Shown: positions 1-6,336, counted from the stretch's first letter. The stretch: DNA of 6,336 nt from JAULUH01 sp032111745 (GCA_032111745.1 JAULUH010000201.1:1-6336); one strand, 5' to 3'. The notes: generated from the letters alone by a model not told the origin. Translations and numbers: made by a program.

Positions 1-204
1 TTCATTAGGAATAATTGGTACAGATGCACGCGGCGCGCCCTGACGCTGATCCAATGCCGCCAGGCACCGCGCCCGGAACCGGCACCCGCCTCCCACATAC
101 CACATACCGTTTCTTCGGAGAAGTCTTTTATGTGGTATGTGGGAGCACTTACAACCGCACATTCTCCCGGCAGCCGGTGACAGTTCGCTTTAGGTAGGCC
201 GATC
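1..204. other. Non-coding 3' flank of the operon
   Basis: Apart from the inverted repeat at 90-145, I see no supportable gene here. A 60-codon plus-strand frame (15-197, TTG start) has a composition with no recognisable family and runs straight through the hairpin, so I leave it out. The first 20 bases are locally AT-rich, unlike the rest of the window. An 8-bp GGCGCGCC palindrome lies at about 32-39 and is not remarkable in GC-rich DNA. Confidence 0.5.
90..145. repeat. Perfect 17-bp inverted repeat with nested small hairpin, downstream of the operon
   Basis: The left arm CTCCCACATACCACATA (90-106) is the exact reverse complement of the right arm (129-145), separated by 22 bases. Each arm contains a 7-bp tandem repeat (CACATAC at 94-100 and 101-107; TATGTGG at 129-135 and 136-142). 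The loop carries a second small stem around C(TTCG)G at 113-118, a stable tetraloop if transcribed from the plus strand. It starts 59 bases past the S8 stop. It could be a transcript-end hairpin for the operon, but there is no T-run after the stem on either strand, so it is not a canonical intrinsic terminator. Alternatives are a REP/MITE-like mobile hairpin or a dimeric protein-binding site. Confidence 0.9.
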
Positions 205-1977
205 CTACGGGCTAACGCTCAAGCCATGAATGAAGGGATTGGGTGTAGGAGTGACAGGCACGGCATTATTGTAAATGGTGTCCATGATGTCGAAGGGGCT
301 CTCGCCGCTGGTATTGCTGCGCAGAACGGCAGCCTGTCCGCTCACCAGGGGGGCGGCAAAAGAGCTGCCTACCCAGAACTGATAGAAGTACCCTCCGGCT
401 GCGTCCCGGCCCAGGCTGATGACGCCCAATGGACAGTCGGCATCCGTGTCGCTGCACTCTATCGCCCTCGGTTCGCAGGTGGACTCCCCGGGCAAGTGGC
501 CATCAGCCCCGGGTGCACCTACATCCCCTACGTTGGTGTAGCAAGCGGCCTGGTCCTCGATGTTGCTGGCGGCCACGCCAATGACGATCGGGAACCAACC
601 GGGCAGTTGCATGGGCATAGGTGGGTCTGGCGGTTGGGTTTCGTTGCCTGCGGCAGAAACCACAACGGCGCCCATGGCCACTGCGTGCTGCATGGCCGCG
701 TTCAAGGATACGATATCCTTAGGCCACTTCTCCTTTTCCAGTTCCAGGTCTACCGGCTGCTGGACCCCCAAGCTCAGGTTCAGCACCACGTCCGCCAGGC
801 CTTCCGCACCCTCTTCGTTTTGCCGGGTATAGTTGAATTCGTGGATGGCCGTGTTCAGGGTATCCAGGTCCCCACAACCGTACTCGTTCAGGACACGGAT
901 CAAGCGAATCTCACTTCCTGGAGCCACCCCATATACCAGGCCTGCGGCAAAGAGGCCGTGGTCCGATACGTTCACCGTGGGGGTGACAGGCATCAGCACG
1001 GTTGACATAGGCGGAAAGGAAAGATGCAGGGTCATCGGTGGCTTAATCAGGCCAATCTGCTGCGGCGTACTGGTCGACGGGTCGAATGGCGAGGTATCGA
1101 AAACCCCCACCACAGTGCCCTTGCCGAGGTTGGCTGCCACGCCTGGCGGCTTAACACCCAGCCGCCGCAATGCCCATTGGCGCCAAAAGATGGTTGGGTT
1201 GGCCACAGCGCCGGGACCGGCATGCGGACTGCCGCCAACAGTGAAGGGGCTACCACCCACGGTAAAGGGGCTGCCACCAACCGTGAACGGGTTGCCGGCC
1301 ACGGAGGGGTCAGAGCAAGGGCCAGCATACAGCGGTCCCACCAGGTAGTTTGGATCCGCGTAGACGCCAGCCTCTTTGCCCAAGGCCGCCAACTCAGCGA
1401 TCGTGCTATAGTAGTCGCCAGGCGCGCCATCAATCTGGTAGAGCCGCGACTGTAGCTCCGCCAGGTCCTCAGGGGTAAACGGCAGGGGCTCAAGGGGTTG
1501 GTTGATCTCATCGGCATACTTGGCTGCGGCCTCGGCGAAGCCTTCATCCAGGGCTGGGCTCTGCTTAAGGTATCCCAGGTCGCACGACTTCAGGAGGGTG
1601 AGCTCGATGCCCTTCGCAGTGAGCTGATCCGTGAAGTCAGCGAAGCGGCTTCTGGGGCCGGTCAGGATCACCTGGTCCAATACGGTGTGCGATCCGGTCG
1701 CAGCCGGTTCTGGCTCGCGGAACCACTCGCAGCCGAAGTCCTCCACGGGCCCCTGTTCCGGGGGCTCTTCGGCCGGTGGCTCCGGCGTGGGCGGGCTAAC
1801 GGTTGGCGTGGCCGGTTCCTCAGTTGCCGGCGAGGTCGGCACAGCGGTTGCGGGCACCGTCGGCTGTTCAGTCGCCGGAGGTGCCGGCGTGGCAGGCGGG
1901 CAGCCGGCCAGCAGCACCGCCACCAGGCTCAACCAGAGGACGATCAGATACAGGCGGCTGGGGTGACGCACGGACAT
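205..1977 (-). CDS. S8 (subtilisin-like) serine protease, predicted lipoprotein with prodomain
   Basis: This 590-residue protein begins with an export signal: a basic N-terminus, a hydrophobic core (about 9-23) and the lipobox LAGC with lipidated Cys26. Residues about 27-80 are a Pro/Thr/Glu-rich stalk. Residues about 95-213 look like a subtilisin prodomain, starting HTVLDQVILTGP and ending AGVYADPNYLVG, like the usual EPNY end of such propeptides. A triple heptapeptide repeat follows (229-249), then the catalytic domain (about 262-575). All active-site residues are present: Asp294 (VVGVFDTS), His340 (SDHGLFAAGLVYGVAP), oxyanion Asn445 (SAAGN) and Ser539 (GSSFAAP, compared with the usual GTSMATP). 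Eight further Cys residues (83, 132, 221, 368, 479, 501, 508, 515) could form disulfides outside the cell. The ATG at 1977 is preferred over 2100 because it places the signal peptide at the N-terminus and has a strong AAGGAGGA site; it follows the CHAT stop by 31 bases. Predicted to act on the outer face of the cytoplasmic membrane; substrate unknown. Confidence 0.95.
   Translation of the reverse strand: MSVRHPSRLYLIVLWLSLVAVLLAGCPPATPAPPATEQPTVPATAVPTSPATEEPATPTVSPPTPEPPAEEPPEQGPVEDFGCEWFREPEPAATGSHTVLDQVILTGPRSRFADFTDQLTAKGIELTLLKSCDLGYLKQSPALDEGFAEAAAKYADEINQPLEPLPFTPEDLAELQSRLYQIDGAPGDYYSTIAELAALGKEAGVYADPNYLVGPLYAGPCSDPSVAGNPFTVGGSPFTVGGSPFTVGGSPHAGPGAVANPTIFWRQWALRRLGVKPPGVAANLGKGTVVGVFDTSPFDPSTSTPQQIGLIKPPMTLHLSFPPMSTVLMPVTPTVNVSDHGLFAAGLVYGVAPGSEIRLIRVLNEYGCGDLDTLNTAIHEFNYTRQNEEGAEGLADVVLNLSLGVQQPVDLELEKEKWPKDIVSLNAAMQHAVAMGAVVVSAAGNETQPPDPPMPMQLPGWFPIVIGVAASNIEDQAACYTNVGDVGAPGADGHLPGESTCEPRAIECSDTDADCPLGVISLGRDAAGGYFYQFWVGSSFAAPLVSGQAAVLRSNTSGESPFDIMDTIYNNAVPVTPTPNPFIHGLSVSP
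1231..1293 (-). repeat. Three in-frame 21-bp repeats encoding (N/S)PFTVGG in the S8 protease
   Basis: Three consecutive 21-bp units encode NPFTVGG, SPFTVGG, SPFTVGG (residues 229-249); a further SP follows. The peptide is nearly invariant, but the codons differ: Val is GTT, GTG, GTT; Thr is ACG, ACC, ACT; Phe is TTC, TTT, TTC. The units have therefore drifted silently while the peptide was kept, which argues for a function rather than a fresh slippage duplication. They lie between the predicted prodomain and the catalytic domain, where maturation cleavage of subtilisins normally occurs. Confidence 0.95.
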
Positions 1978-1983
1978 GGTATC

Positions 1984-1991
1984 TCCTCCTT
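1984..1991 (-). promoter_or_regulatory. Strong Shine-Dalgarno site of the S8 protease gene
   Basis: Read on the minus strand, AAGGAGGA sits 6 bases before the ATG at 1977. It is a near-perfect anti-16S match and decides the start of the S8 gene against the in-frame ATG at 2100, which lies inside the CHAT gene and would put 41 non-signal residues before the signal peptide. It is by far the best ribosome binding site in the cluster, suggesting that the protease is translated independently and efficiently from the shared transcript. Confidence 0.9.
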
Positions 1992-2008
1992 GCGCAACTG
2001 GGGAATGA

Positions 2009-4897
2009 TCAGAGCCGACCAGGGTCTCCAACCAGGTAGAACGGGGCCCAGAAGTAGGGGTGGGAGGTGACCTCACCCTCCATGCCTGCCGGGCCTTCAC
2101 CGATGAACTGTTGTTGGGCGGTGCTCAGGGCTTCGACCTTGCTCTGCCCGGCGACCAGGTTGGTATAGAACGCCTGCATGAGGCGGGCGGTGGAGCGGTC
2201 CTCCACCGGCCACTGGCTCAGCACCAGGGACGAGGCCCCGGCATGCAGGAAGGCCCGCATCAGCCCCAGGAGCTCGTCCCCGCCGCCGATGGCGCTGCGG
2301 CCCGTCTGGCAGGCGCTCAGCGTGACCAGGGAGGCGTTGAGGTGCAGCCCGAAGATATCGAGGGTGGTCAGCCACTGCTGCGCCAGGGCCAGCCCGGAGA
2401 ACAGGGAGTTATCGGGACGGAAATCGCCGTGGGTGGCCAGGTGGATGCAGGCATACTCCTGGCCGAGGTCGCGCAGGCGCTGGGGCGTGGCCTCGTCCTC
2501 GAGGAAGGCATCTCCACCGGTGATGGCGGCCACGGCGCGGGCCTCGTCGACGGCATAGGGCAGGTGCCCCTCATAGGAGTGGCCCAGCGCCAGCAGCCCC
2601 TGCCCGTGGGCCCTGGGCTCAAGGCAATAGCGCAAGAGGCTGGCTCCGGGCAGATAGCTGACCAGGTGGCGCTGCAGCAGGTAGCCCTGGCCGTCGTGGA
2701 AGGCATGGAACGGCAGGTAGTGCAGGACACCATGGGGCACGATGAACCACCGGCGATAGCCCCGGCCCACGGTGCTGGCAAAGGGAGCGATCAGCAGGTC
2801 GTCGAGCTGGCGGAGCAGGGCCTGGGCGTTGGCGGTCAGCCTGGGGATGCGCTGGGCCGGCGTGCGGGGGACGGCCTCCAGGTTCAGGCGCAGCAGCCGG
2901 TGCAGGGTTTGCACCTGGCTTAGCCTGGCCTCGAGCTGCAGTACCCGCACTTCCTGCCCGGTGACCGCAAAGGCGATCAGCTGGTCGCCGATGGCGTAGT
3001 ATTCCAACAGGGCTGTTTCATGGTCCAGGTAGGGTTGGATGGGCTCAGTCTGCACGCGCCATAGCGCGGCATCGCGGGCATAGTCGGCGTTGCGGACCAG
3101 CAGCTTATGCCAGAGCCGCGTGATCCGGTTCTCCAGGGCCAGCACATCCTGCTCGATGTTCTGCCAGCCCTCGCCGCCAGCATCAGCACCGCGGGCCTTG
3201 AGCTCTTCCCTGCCGCCCTGCCACCGGCGGTAGAGCAGGTCCCGCTGCTCTCGCAGCTGGCGCAGCTCCGCGACGTAGGGCAGGTCCGCCGGGTCACGGA
3301 TTTCAATGCCCAGGTTGAGGCGATAGGCCAGCATGTCCACCAGCGCGCGCGATTTGGCCCGCTCCGCATACTCCAGTCCGGCCAGGGGGTCCTGCAGCTG
3401 GAGGCACAGGCTCACCATCTCCTCGTAGACGGTCTGCTTGTCCTCCAGGAAATCGGCTCGGAACTCCACCATCAGGCGCCCCCGCAGCCGTTCCAGCTGG
3501 TCGATGGCCTGCTGCAGGCTTTGCCGGGCCGCAGCCAGGTCGCCCCGCTGCACGGCCAGCGTCCCCATCAGGTGGTGGCCCTGGAAGAGCAGGGAGGCCA
3601 CATCCATGCCAGTACTGATAGAGACGGCCCGCTCGATCCAGGCCTGGGACTCCTCTGGCTGGCCCAGGGCCATGGCGGCCTGGGCGGCCACCAGGCAGGC
3701 CTGGGCCCGCTCCAGGGGCAGGTCCAGCGCCCCAAACACCTGCTCGCAACGCTGCGCGGCCTCGAGGCTGCCGGCAGCATTCCCGTTGAGGCGGAGCACC
3801 GCCGCCTCCTCCAGCTCGGCCGAGGCCATCCAGGGCCGGTTGCCGAGCTCGGCAAACATGCACCGGGCCTCTTCGAGCGAGCGCAGCGCCTGGTCAAAGC
3901 CGTGGAGGCCGGCATAGGCCACGCCCTCGTTCAGGATGGCCTTGGCGGCCACGTCATGGGCACCCAGGCTGGCAAACACGCTGCGCACCTGGCGGCAGGT
4001 GTCCAAGACCTCCGCGAAACGCCGCATCTGCAACAGGCAGTTGCTGGTGAACAGGTCGACCAGCAGCGCATCCCGTTGCCGGCCGTCGGCCGCGAAGACA
4101 TTGCGCACCTGGTCGAGGTTCTCGAGGGCCTCGTTGTAGCGCCCCATCACAAAGTAGGTCAGGGCGAGGATCTGTTGGGCACGGGCGGCCTCGGTGGGCT
4201 GGCCCAGGGCCAGCAGCCCCTGGCGGGCGTCCTGGCAGGCGGCAATGGAGGCCTCGAATTGGCCCAGGTTGCGCAGGACCCAGGCCCGGTTGTGCTGGAC
4301 CCACAGCCAGCCGGCCCGGCCCGCCTCCCCGAGTTGTTCGTACAGCGCGGCGGCCTGATTGAAGTAGTCCAGGGCCGCGGCGTCCTCCCCCTTGCGCGCG
4401 AACATGATGGCCAGGTTCATGGTCATGGTCGCCAGGGGCTGCCACTGGCCGTGCTCCTCCAGGATCGGGCCGGCCCACTGCCAGCACTGCACGGCCTCGG
4501 CGTAGCGGCCGAGAAAGGCCAGGGCGCCCACCTTACCCACTTGAGCTCTGGCCTCGTCGACGGGGGTGCCGTGGCGGCGGTAGAGTATTGTGGCCTCGTC
4601 GTAGAGCTGGATGGCACGCTCATACTCAGCCAACCCGATGGCCCGGGCGTTGGCCTCGGCCAGCAGGCTCAGGGCGAGGTCGCGATCATCCTGGCGCCAG
4701 GCCGCCACCTCCCCGATCAGGGCTGCTACTTGCAGTGAGCGGCGGACATCCGCGCGCAGCTGCCGGTCCGCCTCTCCCTTGAAGGCAGGAGCAACCGTGG
4801 CGTCCAGCTCGTGCCGGTGTTCGCTCACGAGCCGCCGCTGGGCGTCGGGATCGACGAGAGCGAGGGCCTGGGTGAGCCACGGCGGCGCGTTGTTCAT
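2009..4897 (-). CDS. TPR-CHAT protein (tetratricopeptide array fused to caspase-like CHAT peptidase domain)
   Basis: This is a 962-residue cytoplasmic protein with no signal peptide or membrane segment. Residues about 70-475 hold about ten TPR units in a strict 40-41 residue register; helix-turn signatures such as LGRYAEAV, MGRYNEAL and LGQPEESQ recur at about 89, 130, 170, 211, 251, 291, 331, 371, 411 and 451. The conserved linker YAERAKSRALVDML (510-523) leads into a charged, probably coiled-coil stretch (about 540-600). The CHAT domain covers about 625-962: the core strand FIVPHGVLHYLPFHAF (718-733), His823 in HLATHGDF, Cys863 in LSACQTG, LVLSQWPVED (891-900) and the closing HPYFWAPFYLVGD (946-958). 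His823 and Cys863 (codons 2429-2431 and 2309-2311) are the clan CD catalytic pair, so the protease should be active. CHAT proteins are caspase/separase relatives; TPRs usually bind the activating partner or substrate. The start ATG has no clear Shine-Dalgarno and lies 21 bases after the preceding stop, suggesting translational coupling. The substrate is unknown. Confidence 0.95.
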   Translation of the reverse strand: MNNAPPWLTQALALVDPDAQRRLVSEHRHELDATVAPAFKGEADRQLRADVRRSLQVAALIGEVAAWRQDDRDLALSLLAEANARAIGLAEYERAIQLYDEATILYRRHGTPVDEARAQVGKVGALAFLGRYAEAVQCWQWAGPILEEHGQWQPLATMTMNLAIMFARKGEDAAALDYFNQAAALYEQLGEAGRAGWLWVQHNRAWVLRNLGQFEASIAACQDARQGLLALGQPTEAARAQQILALTYFVMGRYNEALENLDQVRNVFAADGRQRDALLVDLFTSNCLLQMRRFAEVLDTCRQVRSVFASLGAHDVAAKAILNEGVAYAGLHGFDQALRSLEEARCMFAELGNRPWMASAELEEAAVLRLNGNAAGSLEAAQRCEQVFGALDLPLERAQACLVAAQAAMALGQPEESQAWIERAVSISTGMDVASLLFQGHHLMGTLAVQRGDLAAARQSLQQAIDQLERLRGRLMVEFRADFLEDKQTVYEEMVSLCLQLQDPLAGLEYAERAKSRALVDMLAYRLNLGIEIRDPADLPYVAELRQLREQRDLLYRRWQGGREELKARGADAGGEGWQNIEQDVLALENRITRLWHKLLVRNADYARDAALWRVQTEPIQPYLDHETALLEYYAIGDQLIAFAVTGQEVRVLQLEARLSQVQTLHRLLRLNLEAVPRTPAQRIPRLTANAQALLRQLDDLLIAPFASTVGRGYRRWFIVPHGVLHYLPFHAFHDGQGYLLQRHLVSYLPGASLLRYCLEPRAHGQGLLALGHSYEGHLPYAVDEARAVAAITGGDAFLEDEATPQRLRDLGQEYACIHLATHGDFRPDNSLFSGLALAQQWLTTLDIFGLHLNASLVTLSACQTGRSAIGGGDELLGLMRAFLHAGASSLVLSQWPVEDRSTARLMQAFYTNLVAGQSKVEALSTAQQQFIGEGPAGMEGEVTSHPYFWAPFYLVGDPGRL

Positions 4898-4918
4898 AGT
4901 CGGTATGCAGGGGCCGGC

Positions 4919-5674
4919 CTAGCCGGCAGGCACATCCAGCCGGGGAATCTGGATCTCCAACGGCGCCTCGCCGATGGTTAGCAGGTATTGCCCGGGCTCC
5001 AGCCCCATCAGGACGAAGTTCCCTACCTCGTCGACGGCGCCTGTGGCGATCACCTGGTCGTCCTGCCACACCCGCACCAGCGCGCCGTCGAACTCCTCTG
5101 GGCCCTGGATGAGCCCAAACAAGCTGACCCGGCTTGCCGGCTGACGATCGCCCTGGAGCTCGATCATGATCTGGGTCTCGCCAGCCTCGTAGATCATCGG
5201 GCCAGCATCCGCACCGCGCACGCCGGCTAAGGCCGGTGCCCACGCCGGACCGGGGGTGCCGAGCGCCCCCATGGCCCGTCCGCCGCTAACCAGCCGGGCG
5301 ATCAACACCTGAACCCGCTCCTTGACCGGCCCGAGGACGTCGCGCGCCGGCAGAGGATCCGGCTGTGCTATGTAGGCCGCGATGACAGCCAGGTCCGCGG
5401 TGCAATGTGGGCACTCGTCCACGTGGCTGGCGATCCGCCCGGCATCAGGCGCCGGCAGCAGGCCCATGTGATATTCCCCGAGCTCGAGGGCCGGCGGGCA
5501 GGTGGCCCGGAACAGGCGGGCAGTGAGAGATTTTTCAAAGTTACCAAGCTCAACCGCCCGCTGGCGGCAGAAGGGACACCGGTCGAGGTGCTGAACGATC
5601 CCGGGATCGGCCTCACCGTCCAGGTAGCTCAGCAACGCAGCATCCGTCAGCTCAGGCGGCAGTGCACATGACAT
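4919..5674 (-). CDS. Double zinc-finger (zf-HC2-like) putative soluble anti-sigma factor with C-terminal beta module
   Basis: This 251-residue protein has two HxxxCxxC motifs, H29-C33-C36 (HLDRCPFC) and H84-C88-C91 (HVDECPHC). That spacing is the zinc-binding signature of ZAS/zf-HC2 anti-sigma factors. The N-terminus (LTDAALLSYLDGE) is also typical: a helix ahead of the finger. Residues about 105-160 form a low-complexity Gly/Ala/Pro linker. Residues about 180-240 look like a carboxypeptidase-regulatory or Ig-like beta sandwich: a GLIQGPEEFDGALVRVW strand pair, then AVDEVGNFVLMGLEPGQYLLTI. I see no transmembrane helix or signal peptide, so it is probably cytoplasmic, unlike many anti-sigma factors. 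I chose the ATG at 5674 because GAGG lies 9 bases upstream; the ATG at 5695 (seven more residues) lacks a spaced Shine-Dalgarno. The gene starts 49 bases after the sigma-like gene and ends 21 bases before the CHAT gene. The likely role is to bind and inhibit the upstream sigma-like protein, inferred from motif and context. Confidence 0.78.
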   Translation of the reverse strand: MSCALPPELTDAALLSYLDGEADPGIVQHLDRCPFCRQRAVELGNFEKSLTARLFRATCPPALELGEYHMGLLPAPDAGRIASHVDECPHCTADLAVIAAYIAQPDPLPARDVLGPVKERVQVLIARLVSGGRAMGALGTPGPAWAPALAGVRGADAGPMIYEAGETQIMIELQGDRQPASRVSLFGLIQGPEEFDGALVRVWQDDQVIATGAVDEVGNFVLMGLEPGQYLLTIGEAPLEIQIPRLDVPAG

Positions 5675-5683
5675 AGATACGTA

Positions 5684-5687
5684 CCTC
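5684..5687 (-). promoter_or_regulatory. Probable Shine-Dalgarno site of the zinc-finger gene
   Basis: The minus-strand GAGG lies 9 bases before the ATG at 5674. The alternative in-frame ATG at 5695 has only an AGG immediately abutting it, which is too close to serve. This favours the shorter start. The match is only four bases, so the call is moderate. Confidence 0.55.
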
Positions 5688-5723
5688 GCTTTCATCCTGT
5701 TAAACGCAAGCCGCCGCCCTTTT

Positions 5724-6336
5724 TCAGCGCAGCTCGGCCAGAATCTTCTTCAGCTCCCCGTCTCGCCGCAGTCGCTCCAGGACGTTCTGTTTGGCCCGAT
5801 AGACCTCACTGACATCCGCAAACACCGCTGGATACCTGATGCATAGCTCGCGAGGTTTCAACGCCAGCACGAATGAGCCATGCACCACCAGTCGTTCTCG
5901 CTCGTCCATGAGCCGGTCGAGGATCAGCTGCCAGAACTCCTGCTGCGCCACCTGGCTCATGGTGTAGCTCTCCGGATCCACATCCATCCCATCGCCCGCC
6001 AGGTTCAGGTCACCTGGCTCCTCATCCACGACCTCCACCCGGCCTATCCGGGCGTAATCCAGCACGGCGCTCCCTGCGCATAGCTTGAGATAGCTTAGGA
6101 GCGACTTCAGATCGGCAAAGCGCTCGAACTTGGCCGGTGTCAGCGCCCGCCACATCTTCTCGAAGGCCCGGTTGACGAAGAACTGGACCTCCTCATCCAG
6201 GGCCGGGAAACTGGGATGGCGCTCGATCCACCCCGCCACCAGGGCCTGGTATTGCTGGTAGAGCAGCCCATAGGCCTGTTGGTTGCGCTCCAGCAAGGCC
6301 CGCCGAAACAGCTCGAAGCAATAGCGCGGGTCATAG
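5724..6336 (-). CDS. Sigma-70-family-like RNA polymerase sigma factor (5' end beyond window)
   Basis: Partial gene: the frame is open to the window edge, giving 203 visible residues and a TGA stop at 5724-5726. The TTG at 6296 is not a convincing start, because the residues before it (YDPRYCFELFRRAL) continue the same helical domain. Visible residues about 48-99 look like sigma region 2: an acidic start (DEEVQFFVNRAFEKMWR), an aromatic and Leu-rich middle (FADLKSLLSYLKLC) and an LDYARIGR end, matching the usual promoter-melting helix layout. Residues about 129-191 (MDERERLVVHGSFVLALKPREL, then FADVSEVYRAKQNVLERLRR) resemble a divergent region 4 helix-turn-helix. An acidic linker (about 100-125) joins them. 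The family role would be to direct RNA polymerase to particular promoters. It is the first visible gene of the cluster and is followed by an anti-sigma-like zinc-finger gene, which supports the call. It is too divergent to name a subfamily; it may be a sigma-like regulator rather than a canonical ECF factor. Confidence 0.72.
   Translation of the reverse strand, partial: YDPRYCFELFRRALLERNQQAYGLLYQQYQALVAGWIERHPSFPALDEEVQFFVNRAFEKMWRALTPAKFERFADLKSLLSYLKLCAGSAVLDYARIGRVEVVDEEPGDLNLAGDGMDVDPESYTMSQVAQQEFWQLILDRLMDERERLVVHGSFVLALKPRELCIRYPAVFADVSEVYRAKQNVLERLRRDGELKKILAELR

Larger units (their letters stand above)
205..6336 (-). other. Putative operon: sigma-like, zinc-finger, TPR-CHAT, S8 protease
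   Basis: All four genes share the minus strand, with gaps of 49, 21 and 31 bases and no visible terminator or convincing promoter between them. The order places a transcription factor, its likely inhibitor, a cytoplasmic caspase-like protease and an exported subtilisin in one unit. The promoter must lie beyond 6336, so neither autoregulation nor further genes upstream can be judged from this window. Confidence 0.75.

Noticed and set aside
15..197. A 60-codon plus-strand frame in the downstream flank
   Set aside because: It has a TTG start, no clear ribosome binding site, no recognisable family, and is built partly from the two arms of the inverted repeat.
194..208. A short 5-bp stem overlapping the S8 stop codon, considered as a terminator
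   Set aside because: The stem is too short and is not followed by a T-run on the minus strand.
1978..2100. N-terminal extension of the S8 protease to the ATG at 2100
   Set aside because: It would overlap the CHAT gene, bury the signal peptide 41 residues in, and ignore the strong Shine-Dalgarno before 1977.
2060..2923. A 287-codon plus-strand open frame opposite the CHAT domain
   Set aside because: It lies exactly antisense to the conserved His/Cys CHAT core and has no coherent protein features.
3107..4738. A 543-codon open frame on the plus strand opposite the CHAT gene
   Set aside because: It is antisense to clear TPR repeats, has low-complexity Gly/Leu/Gln/His composition with no recognisable family, and is the expected shadow of a GC-rich coding strand.
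205..6336. A type III-E CRISPR (Craspase) locus
   Set aside because: No Cas7-11, Cas1/Cas2 or CRISPR repeat array is visible; only the TPR-CHAT plus sigma logic is shared. The genes upstream of 6336 cannot be seen.

Overview
This GC-rich window holds one compact, single-direction gene cluster on the minus strand. Reading with transcription, from high to low coordinates, it contains: (1) the 3' part of a sigma-70-family-like protein, cut by the window edge at 6336; (2) a small protein with two HxxxCxxC zinc-finger motifs and a C-terminal beta-rich module, resembling a soluble anti-sigma factor; (3) a 962-residue TPR-CHAT protein, i.e. a tandem-helical sensor scaffold fused to a caspase-like peptidase domain with an intact His/Cys pair; and (4) a 590-residue lipoprotein-type subtilisin (S8) protease with a complete Asp/His/Asn/Ser active site. 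The gaps are 49, 21 and 31 bases, so the four genes very probably form one operon. No RNA gene, CRISPR array, insertion sequence or phage gene is visible.

The gene style suggests a member of the Chloroflexota (Anaerolineae/Caldilineae/Chloroflexia-like): divergent sigma-like proteins next to zf-HC2 proteins, large TPR-CHAT proteins, and lipoproteins with Pro/Thr-rich stalks. This is an inference from protein style, not a taxonomic assignment.

Layout: 5724-6336 sigma-like protein (partial); 4919-5674 zinc-finger protein; 2009-4897 TPR-CHAT; 205-1977 S8 lipoprotein protease; 1-204 downstream non-coding flank with a perfect 17-bp inverted repeat (90-145).

The simplest working model is a signalling cassette. 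The zinc-finger protein would hold the sigma-like protein, the TPR-CHAT protease would sense a cue through its TPR array and cut a partner (the zinc-finger protein being the obvious cytoplasmic candidate), and the exported S8 protease would be the surface effector or a remote sensor. The logic recalls the type III-E CRISPR accessory module, in which a TPR-CHAT protease (Csx29) cleaves Csx30, a regulator bound to a sigma factor. No Cas protein is present here, however, and the functional link is untested.
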